In this document: positions 1-7,936 of the stretch, piece after piece
Layout: the number at the start of each line of letters is the position of its first letter
How positions within the stretch are numbered: position 1 is the stretch's first letter
Assembly (NCBI GenBank): GCA_964639275.1
Contig: CAZXCQ010000015.1
Span: 1 to 38,308 of the forward strand
Direction of reading: 5' to 3'
DNA from: CAZXCQ01 sp964639275
GTDB taxonomy: Bacteria; Desulfobacterota; DSM-4660; Desulfatiglandales; Desulfatiglandaceae
Length of the DNA stretch: 38,308 bases
The notes under the pieces: model-generated
Databases searched by the model: none
What the model saw: the letters and a program-made list of their open reading frames with translations, nothing else
What the model was told of the DNA's origin: nothing
Program-made: the position numbers and the translations under genes

Positions 1-43
1 CGCGTGATTTCTTTACGCTCTCTTACGGGCGAGTTATACACCC

Positions 44-92
44 TTCAAAACGGAACCCCCATCCCCCCGGTTTCAAAAGGCTAAAGTGTTAC
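44..92 (+). repeat. 49-bp dispersed repeat, copy 1
   Basis: This 49-base block, just upstream of the lipid kinase gene, matches the reverse complement of 16049-16097 at 44 of 49 positions by eye. A more diverged copy lies at 36607-36651. It ends in the motif GGCTAAAGTGTTAC and has a C-rich centre. It contains no open frame that looks coding. Its function is unknown; it is probably a small non-coding dispersed repeat. Confidence 0.75.
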
Positions 93-117
93 CTAAATTG
101 TTATTCAAATATGAATT

Positions 118-999
118 ATGCCGGGATCAAAGATGCGCTACGCCATTATTACCAACCCTGCCTCTGGCAAGATGGACCTGGAAGAGAAACGATCCGCGCT
201 TTTAAGACCTGCCCGGATCTTGCGTGCAGAGATCCACGGACTCGACACAAAAAGGCCTGAAGAGCTTGTTCAATGCGCGCGTGAGCTTGCCCGTCATTGT
301 GATGTGCTTGTTACGGCCGGGGGGGACGGCACCCTTTCCGACATCATTAATTGTGTAAACACGGCCCAGACAACCATCGCATACTTGCCCCTGGGTACCG
401 GTAACAGCATGCGCCACGCCCTCAATTACAAGGGTAGTCTGCCCGATATTGCGCTCCGGATAAAGAACGGAAAGATCCGCCAATACGACCTTATAGATTG
501 CAATGGAAAAAGACACGCATTTACCGTATCCATTGGGATTGAGGGGGCTGCCATACGCCTTCGGGACCAATACCTTGCCCGTGGTGGAAGCGGCTTTTCA
601 GCATATCTCCGAGCCACCCTGAATGCCTATTTCAGAAAATATCAGAGGGCTTCTGCCGAAATTATGATCGATAATCGGGTGTTGGAGGTAAAAGACCTGC
701 TGACATTGATGGTGGTCAAGCAACCCTACTATGGGTTCGGGATGAAAGTGGTTCCTCGGGCGCGATTTGACGACCAACAGCTTCATATATTGTGTATTGA
801 TTCGGGGCTTTTCGGGTCTTTGTATGGCGCAGCAACCGCATTTACCATCGGCAACCGGATTGGCAAATACAGGACAGCACAGAGAGTTGGCGTGAAACTG
901 GACCACCCCCTTCCGGTGCACCTTGATGGCAATGCGGCATGGGATTCCAATGCCTTTCTTTTCGACCTCCTGCCCCGAGCGCTCAGGATCAAGTGCTAA
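118..999 (+). CDS. Diacylglycerol/lipid kinase (YegS/DAGK family)
   Basis: This is a 293-residue protein of the DAGK-catalytic family, which phosphorylates lipid hydroxyls with ATP at the membrane. The N-terminus has the NPxSGK-type phosphate-binding strand (NPASGK). The glycine-rich GGDGT motif that defines the fold follows near residue 70, and LPLGTGNS, a second nucleotide-binding loop, comes after it. The C-terminal half ends with the family's HLDGN-type segment. Length is normal for bacterial YegS/DgkB-like enzymes. The annotated ATG has no clear ribosome site, and the in-frame ATG at 133 (MRYAIITNP) matches the usual family start better, so the first five codons may be untranslated. The exact lipid substrate cannot be read from the sequence. 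No operon partner is evident: 126 bases separate it from the next gene. Confidence 0.88.
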   Translation: MPGSKMRYAIITNPASGKMDLEEKRSALLRPARILRAEIHGLDTKRPEELVQCARELARHCDVLVTAGGDGTLSDIINCVNTAQTTIAYLPLGTGNSMRHALNYKGSLPDIALRIKNGKIRQYDLIDCNGKRHAFTVSIGIEGAAIRLRDQYLARGGSGFSAYLRATLNAYFRKYQRASAEIMIDNRVLEVKDLLTLMVVKQPYYGFGMKVVPRARFDDQQLHILCIDSGLFGSLYGAATAFTIGNRIGKYRTAQRVGVKLDHPLPVHLDGNAAWDSNAFLFDLLPRALRIKC

Positions 1000-1043
1000 T
1001 GGCACCTATGGCCCCAGGTGCACGACCCATGGAAAAAGAGTGC

Positions 1044-1073
1044 TTGACGAATGCTACCACGTTGTGGTATTTC
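1044..1073 (+). promoter_or_regulatory. Candidate promoter with palindromic spacer
   Basis: TTGACG (1044-1049) and TATTTC (1068-1073) could be -35 and -10 boxes with an 18-base spacer. The spacer holds a perfect 6-bp inverted repeat, TACCAC-GTT-GTGGTA (1055-1069), which overlaps the proposed -10 box as an operator would. A second small inverted repeat (AGAGA/TCTCT, 1080-1094) follows. It would drive the E1-like/cysK/larE group. This is pattern matching only. Confidence 0.35.
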
Positions 1074-1125
1074 TAGTCCAGAGACCTTATCTCTTCACTA
1101 AGGGATGAACCACGGGGGCAATAAG

Positions 1126-2226
1126 ATGAAACAAGAGCTCTCAGACACAGAATTGGAGACATATTCAAGACAGATTGCCCTGGATGAAATAGACTATGCC
1201 GGACAATTGAGACTCAGAAACGCCAAGGCATGCCTGATTGGACTGGGGGGTCTGGGTACGCCCATAGCCCTCAAACTTGTTGGAATGGGGATCGGGCACC
1301 TGCGCATTGTTGATAGAGACATCGTCTCCCGTTCAGACCTCCACCGGCAGTATCTGTACGATGTCGACTCTGTGGGTAAACCAAAGGTCGAGGTAGCGCT
1401 TCAGAAACTGAGCAGGTTAAATCCGGACGTAAGATTCGAGCCGTTCGCCGAGGCGCTCAATTTGACAAACGCCGATGAGATCGTCGGTGGCGTTGACGTC
1501 GTCCTTGACGGCCTTGACAGACCCGAACCCCGCTACATTGTCAACAGGGCCTGTAACAGGCTCAAGATACCCTATGTCTTCGCAGGTGCAATCGGGGCCT
1601 CTGGAAATGTGACCACAATAATTCCCGGCAAGACCATTTGTCTCGAATGTTTTATGGCCGGCCTCAAGGATGACGACCTTCCCAAATGCGCAGTGGTGGG
1701 TGTCCACCCCTCTGCCCTCGGTGTCGTTACCGCCATCCAGGTCTTTGAGGCGGTGAGGGTGATCATTGGCCAGGAACCAACACTTGCAAACAAGCTGCTT
1801 TATATTGATCTGCCAGACATGCAATTTCACAAATTCGAGATACAAAAGCGCGAAGACTGCCCGGTATGTGGTGTGAGACCCAAAGGGCCCCCAGAGCCTT
1901 TGAGGGATAAGTTTTTTGAAGAGACATGCGCAAGGGATGGCCGCAGCAACTTCATCCTTTCACCAAAAGAGAAGGTCGAGATTGACCTCAAGGAATTGCT
2001 TGGTGTATTAGAGAAAAAGGGCTATCGCCTACAGGTCTCCGGCGACTTTGGGGTGACCTTCGAGCACTCTGAGGGGATCACGGCGAGCATCCTCAAAAGC
2101 GGGACTATGGTAGTCCAGGCATCTCCTTCCATAAAGTGCAGTCCAAGAGAGCAGGCATTTGAGCTCTTCAGGGCAATCCTTATGGATGGCCTGGGGTTGC
2201 CCAGAACCCTGCTACCGGAGGGATAA
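1126..2226 (+). CDS. ThiF/MoeB/HesA-family E1-like adenylyltransferase with extra C-terminal domain
   Basis: E1-like enzymes adenylate the C-terminal glycine of a ubiquitin-like sulfur carrier (ThiS, MoaD, CysO-like). The nucleotide loop GLGGLGTP is at about residues 39-46, followed by the family's DRD (acidic) and R-x-x-Q-Y segments. Zinc-ligand pairs are C172/C175 (CLEC) and C245/C248 (CPVC). C188 in the KCAVVGV segment sits where the family's catalytic cysteine lies. About 100 residues follow the second CxxC and do not look like a rhodanese; I cannot name this domain. I chose ATG 1126 because GGGGG lies seven bases upstream; an in-frame ATG at 1105 also exists. No ThiS/MoaD-type carrier gene is visible nearby, so the protein partner is unknown. 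Genes for an HMA protein, cysteine synthase and LarE follow on the same strand. Confidence 0.85.
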   Translation: MKQELSDTELETYSRQIALDEIDYAGQLRLRNAKACLIGLGGLGTPIALKLVGMGIGHLRIVDRDIVSRSDLHRQYLYDVDSVGKPKVEVALQKLSRLNPDVRFEPFAEALNLTNADEIVGGVDVVLDGLDRPEPRYIVNRACNRLKIPYVFAGAIGASGNVTTIIPGKTICLECFMAGLKDDDLPKCAVVGVHPSALGVVTAIQVFEAVRVIIGQEPTLANKLLYIDLPDMQFHKFEIQKREDCPVCGVRPKGPPEPLRDKFFEETCARDGRSNFILSPKEKVEIDLKELLGVLEKKGYRLQVSGDFGVTFEHSEGITASILKSGTMVVQASPSIKCSPREQAFELFRAILMDGLGLPRTLLPEG

Positions 2227-2343
2227 AAGGAATGCCCGGATCTTTTAGGGCCTTTCAGGGGTAAAAAAGGCTGTTGGGGCTTTATTCAGGCCCAGTGGAT
2301 CTTTAAACAGAACAACATCGAGGTTATAAAAGGAGGTATTCAA

Positions 2344-2547
2344 ATGGAGGAAAAGACCGTGCGCATCCCCGCAATCTCATGCGGCCATTGCGTGATGACC
2401 ATCAAACGCGAGGTTGGCGAGCTTGAAGGAGTCAACTCGGTGGAGGCCGACGAAAAGACGAAAACAGCGACCATCAAATGGCAAGACCCCGCCACCTGGG
2501 GACAGATCGCCGATAAGCTAAGAGAGGCCGGGTATGCGCCGCAATAA
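2344..2547 (+). CDS. Small HMA-domain metal-binding protein (CopZ-like)
   Basis: This is a 67-residue single-domain protein with the heavy-metal-associated fold. The metal-binding CxxC is near the N-terminus (ISCGHCVMTI). It is followed by the usual amphipathic helix, the GVNSVEAD strand, and a C-terminal L-x-EAGY motif typical of HMA domains. Such proteins carry copper(I) or other soft metals in the cytoplasm. A strong AGGAGGT ribosome site precedes the ATG. No copper ATPase or metal efflux gene is in the window. It sits instead between an E1-like enzyme and cysteine synthase/LarE, so its metal and partner are open; nickel or sulfur-metal chemistry is possible but is inference. Confidence 0.85.
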   Translation: MEEKTVRIPAISCGHCVMTIKREVGELEGVNSVEADEKTKTATIKWQDPATWGQIADKLREAGYAPQ

Positions 2548-2612
2548 TATCCCGGACCTTTAACCCTGGCCGGCGAGACCTGGTTCGGGGAGTCCCGTTC
2601 TTGATGAGGTCT

Positions 2613-3596
2613 GATATGGAGAAAGACATTAGAAGAAGGCATCGCCCGAAAATCGCAAAAGACGTGACAGAACTCATCGGTAACACACCGATGGTGTGGC
2701 TAAACAAGGTGGGGCAAGGGCTTCCGGGGAAGATTGTGGCAAAGCTGGAGTCTTTTAATCCCTGTTCGAGCGTAAAGGACCGGATCGGCTTCGCCATGCT
2801 GGATCAGGCCGAGAGAACCGGGACCCTAAGACCGGGGATGACAATCGTAGAGCCGACCAGTGGCAATACGGGCATCGCCCTTGCCTTTGTGGCCGCGGTC
2901 AAGGGATATCCCCTGATCCTCACGATGCCAGACACCATGAGCATGGAGCGGCGCAGGCTGGTGAGCGCACTGGGGGCCAGGCTGGTCTTGACCCCTGGTG
3001 AAAAGGGGATGAAGGGCGCCATTGACAAGGCAAACGAGCTGGTGAAGAAAAACAACAACTATTTTATGCCCCAGCAGTTCAAGAACCCGGCCAACCCGGA
3101 GATCCATCGAAAGACCACGGCACTGGAGATATGGAATGACACCGACGGAATGGTGGATATCCTGATCTGTGGTGTCGGAACCGGCGGGACTATCACCGGC
3201 TGCAGCCAGGTAATCAAAGACTTGAAACCGGAGCTCAAGGCGATTGCGGTGGAACCCCTTGACTCCCCGGTCCTTTCAGGCGGGAGCCCGGGCCCCCATA
3301 AGATCCAGGGGATTGGAGCGGGATTCGTACCGGATGTATACGACGCGAAAATCGTTGACGAAATCATACAGGTATCAACGCATGATGCTGGCCAGACAGC
3401 GCTGAGGCTGGCTTCAGAAGAGGGGCTTCTCGTGGGGATATCTTCTGGAGCGGCTGCCTGGGCAGGGCTCGAGGTTGCTGCCCGCCCTGAGAACAGGGAC
3501 AAACTCATAGCCGTGGTGCTGCCCGACACCGGCGAACGTTACCTTTCTACCTGGCTGTTCGAAGATAGCTATAAGACCGCTGGTCTGGAGGAGTAA
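2613..3596 (+). CDS. cysK: Cysteine synthase (O-acetylserine sulfhydrylase)
   Basis: This PLP enzyme makes L-cysteine from O-acetylserine and sulfide. The N-terminal ELIGNTP motif, the PLP-binding lysine in SSVKDR, the substrate loop PTSGNTG and the phosphate-binding loop GVGTGGTITG are all present. The C-terminal SSGAAAW segment, with its PLP N1-contacting serine, is also intact. Length (327 residues from this start) is normal. The ATG at 2613 has GAGG six bases upstream; an ATG at 2601 would add four residues. It lies 24 bases before larE, consistent with one transcript. Cysteine supplied here could feed the LarE sulfur step; that link is inference. CysM versus CysK cannot be settled by eye. 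Confidence 0.93.
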   Translation, partial: DMEKDIRRRHRPKIAKDVTELIGNTPMVWLNKVGQGLPGKIVAKLESFNPCSSVKDRIGFAMLDQAERTGTLRPGMTIVEPTSGNTGIALAFVAAVKGYPLILTMPDTMSMERRRLVSALGARLVLTPGEKGMKGAIDKANELVKKNNNYFMPQQFKNPANPEIHRKTTALEIWNDTDGMVDILICGVGTGGTITGCSQVIKDLKPELKAIAVEPLDSPVLSGGSPGPHKIQGIGAGFVPDVYDAKIVDEIIQVSTHDAGQTALRLASEEGLLVGISSGAAAWAGLEVAARPENRDKLIAVVLPDTGERYLSTWLFEDSYKTAGLEE

Positions 3597-3620
3597 TCCT
3601 CTCGACAATGAGGGAAATTT

Positions 3621-4460
3621 ATGGCGCAAATCGGGGTGGTTGAGGAGGCCCTTGAAAAATATCAAAAACTGTTGAGGGTGCTCTCCCGTATGGATGGGGC
3701 GATAGTTGCGTTCTCCGGCGGTGTGGACAGCACCCTCTTGCTGGCTGCGGCAGTGGAGGGCCTGGGTGACCGTGTACTCGCGGTGGCCGGCCTTTCTCCT
3801 TCCTATCCCGAACGTGAACAAAGGGATGCCCGGGAACTGGCCCTCCGCCTTGGTGCGCATCTGCAGACCGTGCAGACCGATGAGATGACTGATCCCGCCT
3901 ACTTTCAAAACCCTGAAAACCGATGTTTTCACTGCAAAAGCCATCTCTTCGACCTGCTACTAGAGATAGCACGGAAAAACGGTTACGAGTATGTCCTGGA
4001 CGGCTCCAACGCCGACGATGCCGGAGATTTTCGTCCCGGCATGAAGGCAGCAAGGGAAAAAGGGGTCAGGAGTCCCCTGATGGAAGTGGGCTTGAGAAAG
4101 GAAGAGATCCGGGTCCTCCTGAAAGAAAAAGGGCTCCCCGTATGGAACAAGCCAGCCCAGGCGTGCCTGGCCTCCCGGATTCCATATGGCCAGGATATCA
4201 CCGAGAAGAAGTTGAGGCAGATCGCTATTGCCGAAGAAAGCCTGCGCGAACTGGGGTTTCAGACGATGCGGGTGCGGCACTGGGGACACCTCGCCGTCGT
4301 GGAAGTCGCCCCGGACGACCTCGATCGCCTCTTTCAGGAAGAGATAAGAAAAAAGGTAAAACTGGCAGTCAAGGGAGCCGGATACAAACGGGTGGCCTTG
4401 GACCTGGATGGCTATCGCTCCGGCTCTCTCAATCTCAGCATAGAAAAAGTATTCAAATGA
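3621..4460 (+). CDS. larE: LarE-type PP-loop sulfur transferase for nickel-pincer cofactor
   Basis: LarE adenylates the carboxylates of pyridinium-3,5-biscarboxylate mononucleotide and converts them to thiocarboxylates. This is a step in the nickel-pincer nucleotide cofactor of lactate racemase LarA and relatives. The PP-loop SGGVDST is at residues 32-38. C182 in ACLASRIPYG matches the sulfur-donating cysteine region of known LarE. C102 and C105 form an additional CxxC (RCFHCK), giving the three-cysteine set associated with LarE forms that hold a [4Fe-4S] cluster. A ribosome site AGGGA precedes the ATG. No larA, larB or larC is in this window. The neighbouring cysteine synthase and E1-like genes suggest a local sulfur-handling group. 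Confidence 0.92.
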   Translation: MAQIGVVEEALEKYQKLLRVLSRMDGAIVAFSGGVDSTLLLAAAVEGLGDRVLAVAGLSPSYPEREQRDARELALRLGAHLQTVQTDEMTDPAYFQNPENRCFHCKSHLFDLLLEIARKNGYEYVLDGSNADDAGDFRPGMKAAREKGVRSPLMEVGLRKEEIRVLLKEKGLPVWNKPAQACLASRIPYGQDITEKKLRQIAIAEESLRELGFQTMRVRHWGHLAVVEVAPDDLDRLFQEEIRKKVKLAVKGAGYKRVALDLDGYRSGSLNLSIEKVFK

Positions 4461-4823
4461 CCTGCCGACAGAGCCCTCAGAGGACTAACCGCCTCACCCA
4501 AGAACCACAAGCGTTCCAGTAAACCTGACCAAATCCACCCGAGAAATCTATGACTGGACTTCTGTGCCGATCTGTGGTTTCCTTGACCGCCGGCGATCGC
4601 CAATGCCAGTTTAATAAGACATAGAGAATGTTATGCTTGAAAGTATTCTGCAGGAAGATCATCAGCAAATTCTCAATAAGTCCGGGTAATGGTTACTGGA
4701 TTCCCGCGAAGCTTGTCCCCGCGAAGGCGGGGAGCGGGAATCCAGTGAATAGCAAGAAAATATGATTTACCCGAACATATTGAGACCTTACGATCATCAT
4801 TACAGGAGGCGAGCGATATCTTC
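4461..4823. other. Intergenic region with palindromic repeat
   Basis: This is 363 bases between larE and the VOC gene. I see no convincing gene. It holds a nested hairpin (annotated separately at 4696-4745). An AGGAGG lies at 4804-4809, 14 bases before the VOC gene start, an unusually long spacing for that start. Confidence 0.6.
4696..4745. repeat. GGATTCC-type palindromic repeat (nested hairpin)
   Basis: Perfect 12-bp outer arms (CTGGATTCCCGC at 4696-4707 and its complement at 4734-4745) enclose an inner TCCCCGC/GCGGGGA stem. Related palindromes occur at 14701, 26067 and 32634, so this is one member of an interspersed REP-like family. Confidence 0.8.
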
Positions 4824-5219
4824 ATGAGAGCAACGCTTCATCATGTACACCTGTTTTCTTCAAACATAGACAAGAGTGTCAATTTCTATCAACAGATGTT
4901 TGGGGCCAGGATCATTTTTGATCGGGAGATGGCCGGTGCACGCAATGTCCTCATATCCATAGGGGATGGTAAGATCAATTTTTATGACCAGCCACCCAAG
5001 AATCAGGGTCGGGGCATCGTGCATCATCTGGGGATTGAGACCGACAACTTGGAGGGACTTGTTGAACATATGAGGAAGAAAGGCTATCATTTTGAGAAGT
5101 CTATCAGGGACTACGGCGGATGGAGATATGTAATGGCGGAAGGCCCCGACAATGTCCTGCTTGAGCTTTTTCAGATCATGGACAATGGTGCCCTCGAAAA
5201 GGGGTTTCCCTCGTTATGA
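4824..5219 (+). CDS. VOC-superfamily (glyoxalase-like) protein
   Basis: This 131-residue protein has one vicinal-oxygen-chelate fold. It opens with HHVHLFSSNIDKSVNFYQQMFGA, the characteristic beta-alpha unit with a metal-ligand histidine. A second half contains HHLGIETDN, another ligand histidine, and ends with a GPDNVLLELFQ strand carrying the ligand glutamate. The pattern resembles methylmalonyl-CoA epimerase, glyoxalase I and related lyases or dioxygenases, but the substrate cannot be assigned. The nearest Shine-Dalgarno sequence (AGGAGG, 4804) is unusually far from the ATG. It stands alone between two intergenic gaps of about 300 bases or more. Confidence 0.82.
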   Translation: MRATLHHVHLFSSNIDKSVNFYQQMFGARIIFDREMAGARNVLISIGDGKINFYDQPPKNQGRGIVHHLGIETDNLEGLVEHMRKKGYHFEKSIRDYGGWRYVMAEGPDNVLLELFQIMDNGALEKGFPSL

Positions 5220-5384
5220 ACCAGATGATCACCTTTCGCGCCGACACTAACTCCCTCACCCGGATAAACCGGAGCCGAACAAGTTGTGACTTCTCAAAAA
5301 CCGGGCGGTGAACGGATTCTTGTGTTCCCGGCTTCGATTTCTCTTCAGGCGGGATCTCCGCCACAAAAACGGCGGACAAGTCCG

Positions 5385-5424
5385 ACAGGTTTCAGGTTTC
5401 AGAAAAAGTAATGCTGAAACCTGT
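5385..5424. repeat. Overlapping alternative hairpins
   Basis: A perfect 11-bp inverted repeat (ACAGGTTTCAG at 5385-5395 with its complement at 5414-5424) overlaps a second, tighter pairing. The GGTTTCAG tract is directly repeated, so the downstream arm can pair with either copy. No T-run follows, so it is not a standard terminator. It lies about 100 bases before the acyl-CoA synthetase-like gene. The rest of the 302-base gap (5220-5521) shows no gene. Confidence 0.5.
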
Positions 5425-5521
5425 GAAAGATGAAAGGTTCGGGGCAAAGCGGGGAAACCATAAATTATGACCATTTTGGGGATAGTATTTCTTCTAAGAG
5501 ACGAAGGAGAAAGGTGGGTTT

Positions 5522-6883
5522 ATGAAGAATTTTATGGAACCAAAGAGTGTAGCCCTCATCGGGATCAGCAGAAAGAGCGGTCCAAGCTCCCTAAATCTCA
5601 TGGAAAACATGGTTAAATTCGGCTTTTCAGGTAAAATCTACCCGGTTAACCCCAATGCCGACGAGATCCTTGGGGAAAAGGCATATCCTGACGTAAGATC
5701 AGTAAAAAAGAAGATCGATCTGGCAATTGTCAGCACCCCCCGGGAGACAACCGTCAACATCCTTGAGGATTGTATCGCTGCAAATATCAAGGCAGCAATC
5801 TTGGTCAACCAGGGCTTTAACGATGCAGACAGCCGGGGAAAGAAGATTCAGCAAGAGATTTCAGAGATAGCAAGGAAGAACGGAATCAGGATTCTTGGTC
5901 CAAACACCCTCGGGGTCATTAACAATTTTAATGGTTTTACCACCTCTTTTATGCCAGTTACGAGGGAGAAGGCACCGGTTGGGTTGATATGTCAATCAGG
6001 AATCCATTTTGTAGGTCCCCGGGAATTTAGTGGAAAGATCGGAAAAGGTGTTGACCTCGGCAACGCATGTGACATCGGGTTTTATGATGCACTAAAGTAC
6101 TTTGGGGAAGATCCGGATATAAAGATCGTTGCGATCCATATGGAAGGCCTTCGCCAGGGGAGGGAGTTTTCTTCCCTGGCCAGGAGAGTGGTTAAAGAGA
6201 AACCGATCATATTCCATAAGACCGGCAGCAGCCAGGCAGGGGCCAAAGCGGCCTTGTCTCATAGCGGTAGCATGGCTGGCAATTTCGAGGTCCATAAGGC
6301 CGCGTTTAGGCAAATAGGATTGACGGTCTTGGAAGAAGGGGGCCAAATGCCCCATGCCGTAAAGACCTTGCTTAATCTGCCGTTGATGAAAGGAAATCGG
6401 GTTGGTGTCATTACCTACAGCGGTGGGGCAGGTATCATGGGGAGTGATGGCGTGGAAAGATATGGTCTCAGGCTCGCCTCTCTTTCCCCGGCGACCACTG
6501 GTGTTGTGGCCAGACTTTCCCCTGATTGGATGCCGCTCGGGAACCCCCTCGATATTTGGCCTGCGGTCATGCTTCATGGTGGCCATAAGGCTTATTCAGG
6601 GGCCTTAAAGGCGGTACTAAATGATCCGAATGTGGACGGCATCTTGTGTATCGCCTTAGCCCCTCTACCAGAGTTCTCCTTTCTTGATGTCTCCCAATCG
6701 CTCAACGCCGTGATGGAAGAATTCCCGGCCAAAAAGCCCGTGGTCGCGTGGATTTATGGTCCCAACAAAGAGGCGGTTGGCAGGAGATTTGAGGCCAGGA
6801 ACAGGATAATGGTCTACCCGACCATTGAGATGGCGACATGGGCCTTATCCCTGTTGCGAGACAGGTACAGAATAACCGCCTAA
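5522..6883 (+). CDS. NDP-forming acyl-CoA synthetase alpha-like (CoA-binding) protein
   Basis: This family converts acyl-CoA plus ADP and phosphate to acid, CoA and ATP, or the reverse. The N-terminal CoA-binding Rossmann domain (VALIGISRKSG, then YPVNPN and the GPNTLGV strand) is followed by two succinyl-CoA-ligase-like domains. H247, in the AALSHSGSMAG loop, matches the phosphohistidine of the alpha subunit. The 453-residue length fits the alpha part alone. The ATP-grasp beta part is neither fused nor adjacent, so it must act with a distant beta subunit or be a non-catalytic relative. One motif is unusual: CQSGIHFVG where the family mostly has SQSGA/G. GGAG precedes the ATG at good spacing. 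Confidence 0.85.
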   Translation: MKNFMEPKSVALIGISRKSGPSSLNLMENMVKFGFSGKIYPVNPNADEILGEKAYPDVRSVKKKIDLAIVSTPRETTVNILEDCIAANIKAAILVNQGFNDADSRGKKIQQEISEIARKNGIRILGPNTLGVINNFNGFTTSFMPVTREKAPVGLICQSGIHFVGPREFSGKIGKGVDLGNACDIGFYDALKYFGEDPDIKIVAIHMEGLRQGREFSSLARRVVKEKPIIFHKTGSSQAGAKAALSHSGSMAGNFEVHKAAFRQIGLTVLEEGGQMPHAVKTLLNLPLMKGNRVGVITYSGGAGIMGSDGVERYGLRLASLSPATTGVVARLSPDWMPLGNPLDIWPAVMLHGGHKAYSGALKAVLNDPNVDGILCIALAPLPEFSFLDVSQSLNAVMEEFPAKKPVVAWIYGPNKEAVGRRFEARNRIMVYPTIEMATWALSLLRDRYRITA

Positions 6884-6919
6884 CCAACTGCCCCCGCCTT
6901 GATCAGGCCCGGCCTTCCC

Positions 6920-7867
6920 TCATTTTCCTCTCAGCACAGATACCCCTCTGGCGATCTGATCATAGAAAAGCTCAGCCATAACACACCCACAGACGATAAC
7001 AATGGCCAGGACCTGAAAAGGGGTTATATTCGCATTCAGTATAAAAAAGGCCAGTAGGGCGGCAATAACAGGCTTGAGGAAAAACAGGTAATTGGCCCTG
7101 CCAATGTCCGGAGCGGCCGACAACCCCCACAACCAAAGGATAAAACCGATACAGGTGTTCCAGATTCCAAGTGTGAGGATAGACATGTAGGACTGGCTTG
7201 GCCGATCAAAAAGGGTTGTCGGATCGACCCAGATGTTCCAGGCCAGGCCGACGGTTATCCAGAGCGTCATGGCGCCGACCGTGAAAGTCAGCGTCGTGAT
7301 CCGGATCGCTCCATACTTATTGATCAGTGGCCGTATCAGGACCAGGTAGACAGACCCGCATGAAGCACACAAGAGCGCTAACAGGACCCCATATATGACA
7401 CCACCGCCCATCTTCAATTGCGCCAGGTACCCATCTGTAAGCAACAAAACGACCCCGATAAATGCACCAATACCGCTCACTATCTTGGGCGCGGTGATCT
7501 TTACCCTGTTGATAATTCCATCCACAATAACAACAAAGATCGGCATCATCGTAACCATCGTCGCCACCTGAACCACAGAGGCATAGTCGAGTGACCAATG
7601 AAAAAACAGTTGGGTAAATGACATGCCGAAGATCGAAAGGGCCAACACCTCGATCGGTTTCTCTTTAATGGGCTGTATCAGATTCCGGGAACTCTTTAAT
7701 GAAAGCGCCACGATCAATAGCGATGCGGCACCCACCATGTAACGCCAAACAGAGACCTCAGCACCCTTTAGCCCTGTTAGGACCGAAAAAAATTCGCTGG
7801 TTGCATGACCAAAAACACCCATAAAGGTCGACAGATAGGCCCAAAACACAATGTTTTTCAAAAACAC
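6920..7867 (-). CDS. EamA/DMT-family permease
   Basis: This drug/metabolite transporter family membrane protein has about ten hydrophobic segments arranged as two EamA repeats. The first repeat covers roughly residues 1-145 and the second the rest, with the typical ending segment before a short basic tail. Members export amino acids, nucleotides or other small metabolites, and the substrate is unknown here. I start it at a GTG (7867) because GGAGGT lies five bases upstream and translation then begins directly before the first membrane helix. The longer frame from 7909 has no ribosome site and adds a non-hydrophobic leader. It is transcribed toward the acyl-CoA synthetase gene, with only 36 bases between the two stops. 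Confidence 0.87.
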   Translation of the reverse strand: MFLKNIVFWAYLSTFMGVFGHATSEFFSVLTGLKGAEVSVWRYMVGAASLLIVALSLKSSRNLIQPIKEKPIEVLALSIFGMSFTQLFFHWSLDYASVVQVATMVTMMPIFVVIVDGIINRVKITAPKIVSGIGAFIGVVLLLTDGYLAQLKMGGGVIYGVLLALLCASCGSVYLVLIRPLINKYGAIRITTLTFTVGAMTLWITVGLAWNIWVDPTTLFDRPSQSYMSILTLGIWNTCIGFILWLWGLSAAPDIGRANYLFFLKPVIAALLAFFILNANITPFQVLAIVIVCGCVMAELFYDQIARGVSVLRGK

Positions 7868-7936
7868 GTGGCACCTCCAAAATGTGGAACCGAATTCGTC
7901 GTTCAACAACCCCTTTATGTCCGCGTTTCTCGACGA

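Noticed and set aside
3621..4460. Complete lactate racemase (lar) operon
   Set aside because: Only larE is here; no larA, larB or larC could be found in the window.
3923..4522. 199-codon plus-strand frame inside and after larE
   Set aside because: Its arginine- and proline-rich translation is the third-frame shadow of larE; larE itself is strongly supported.
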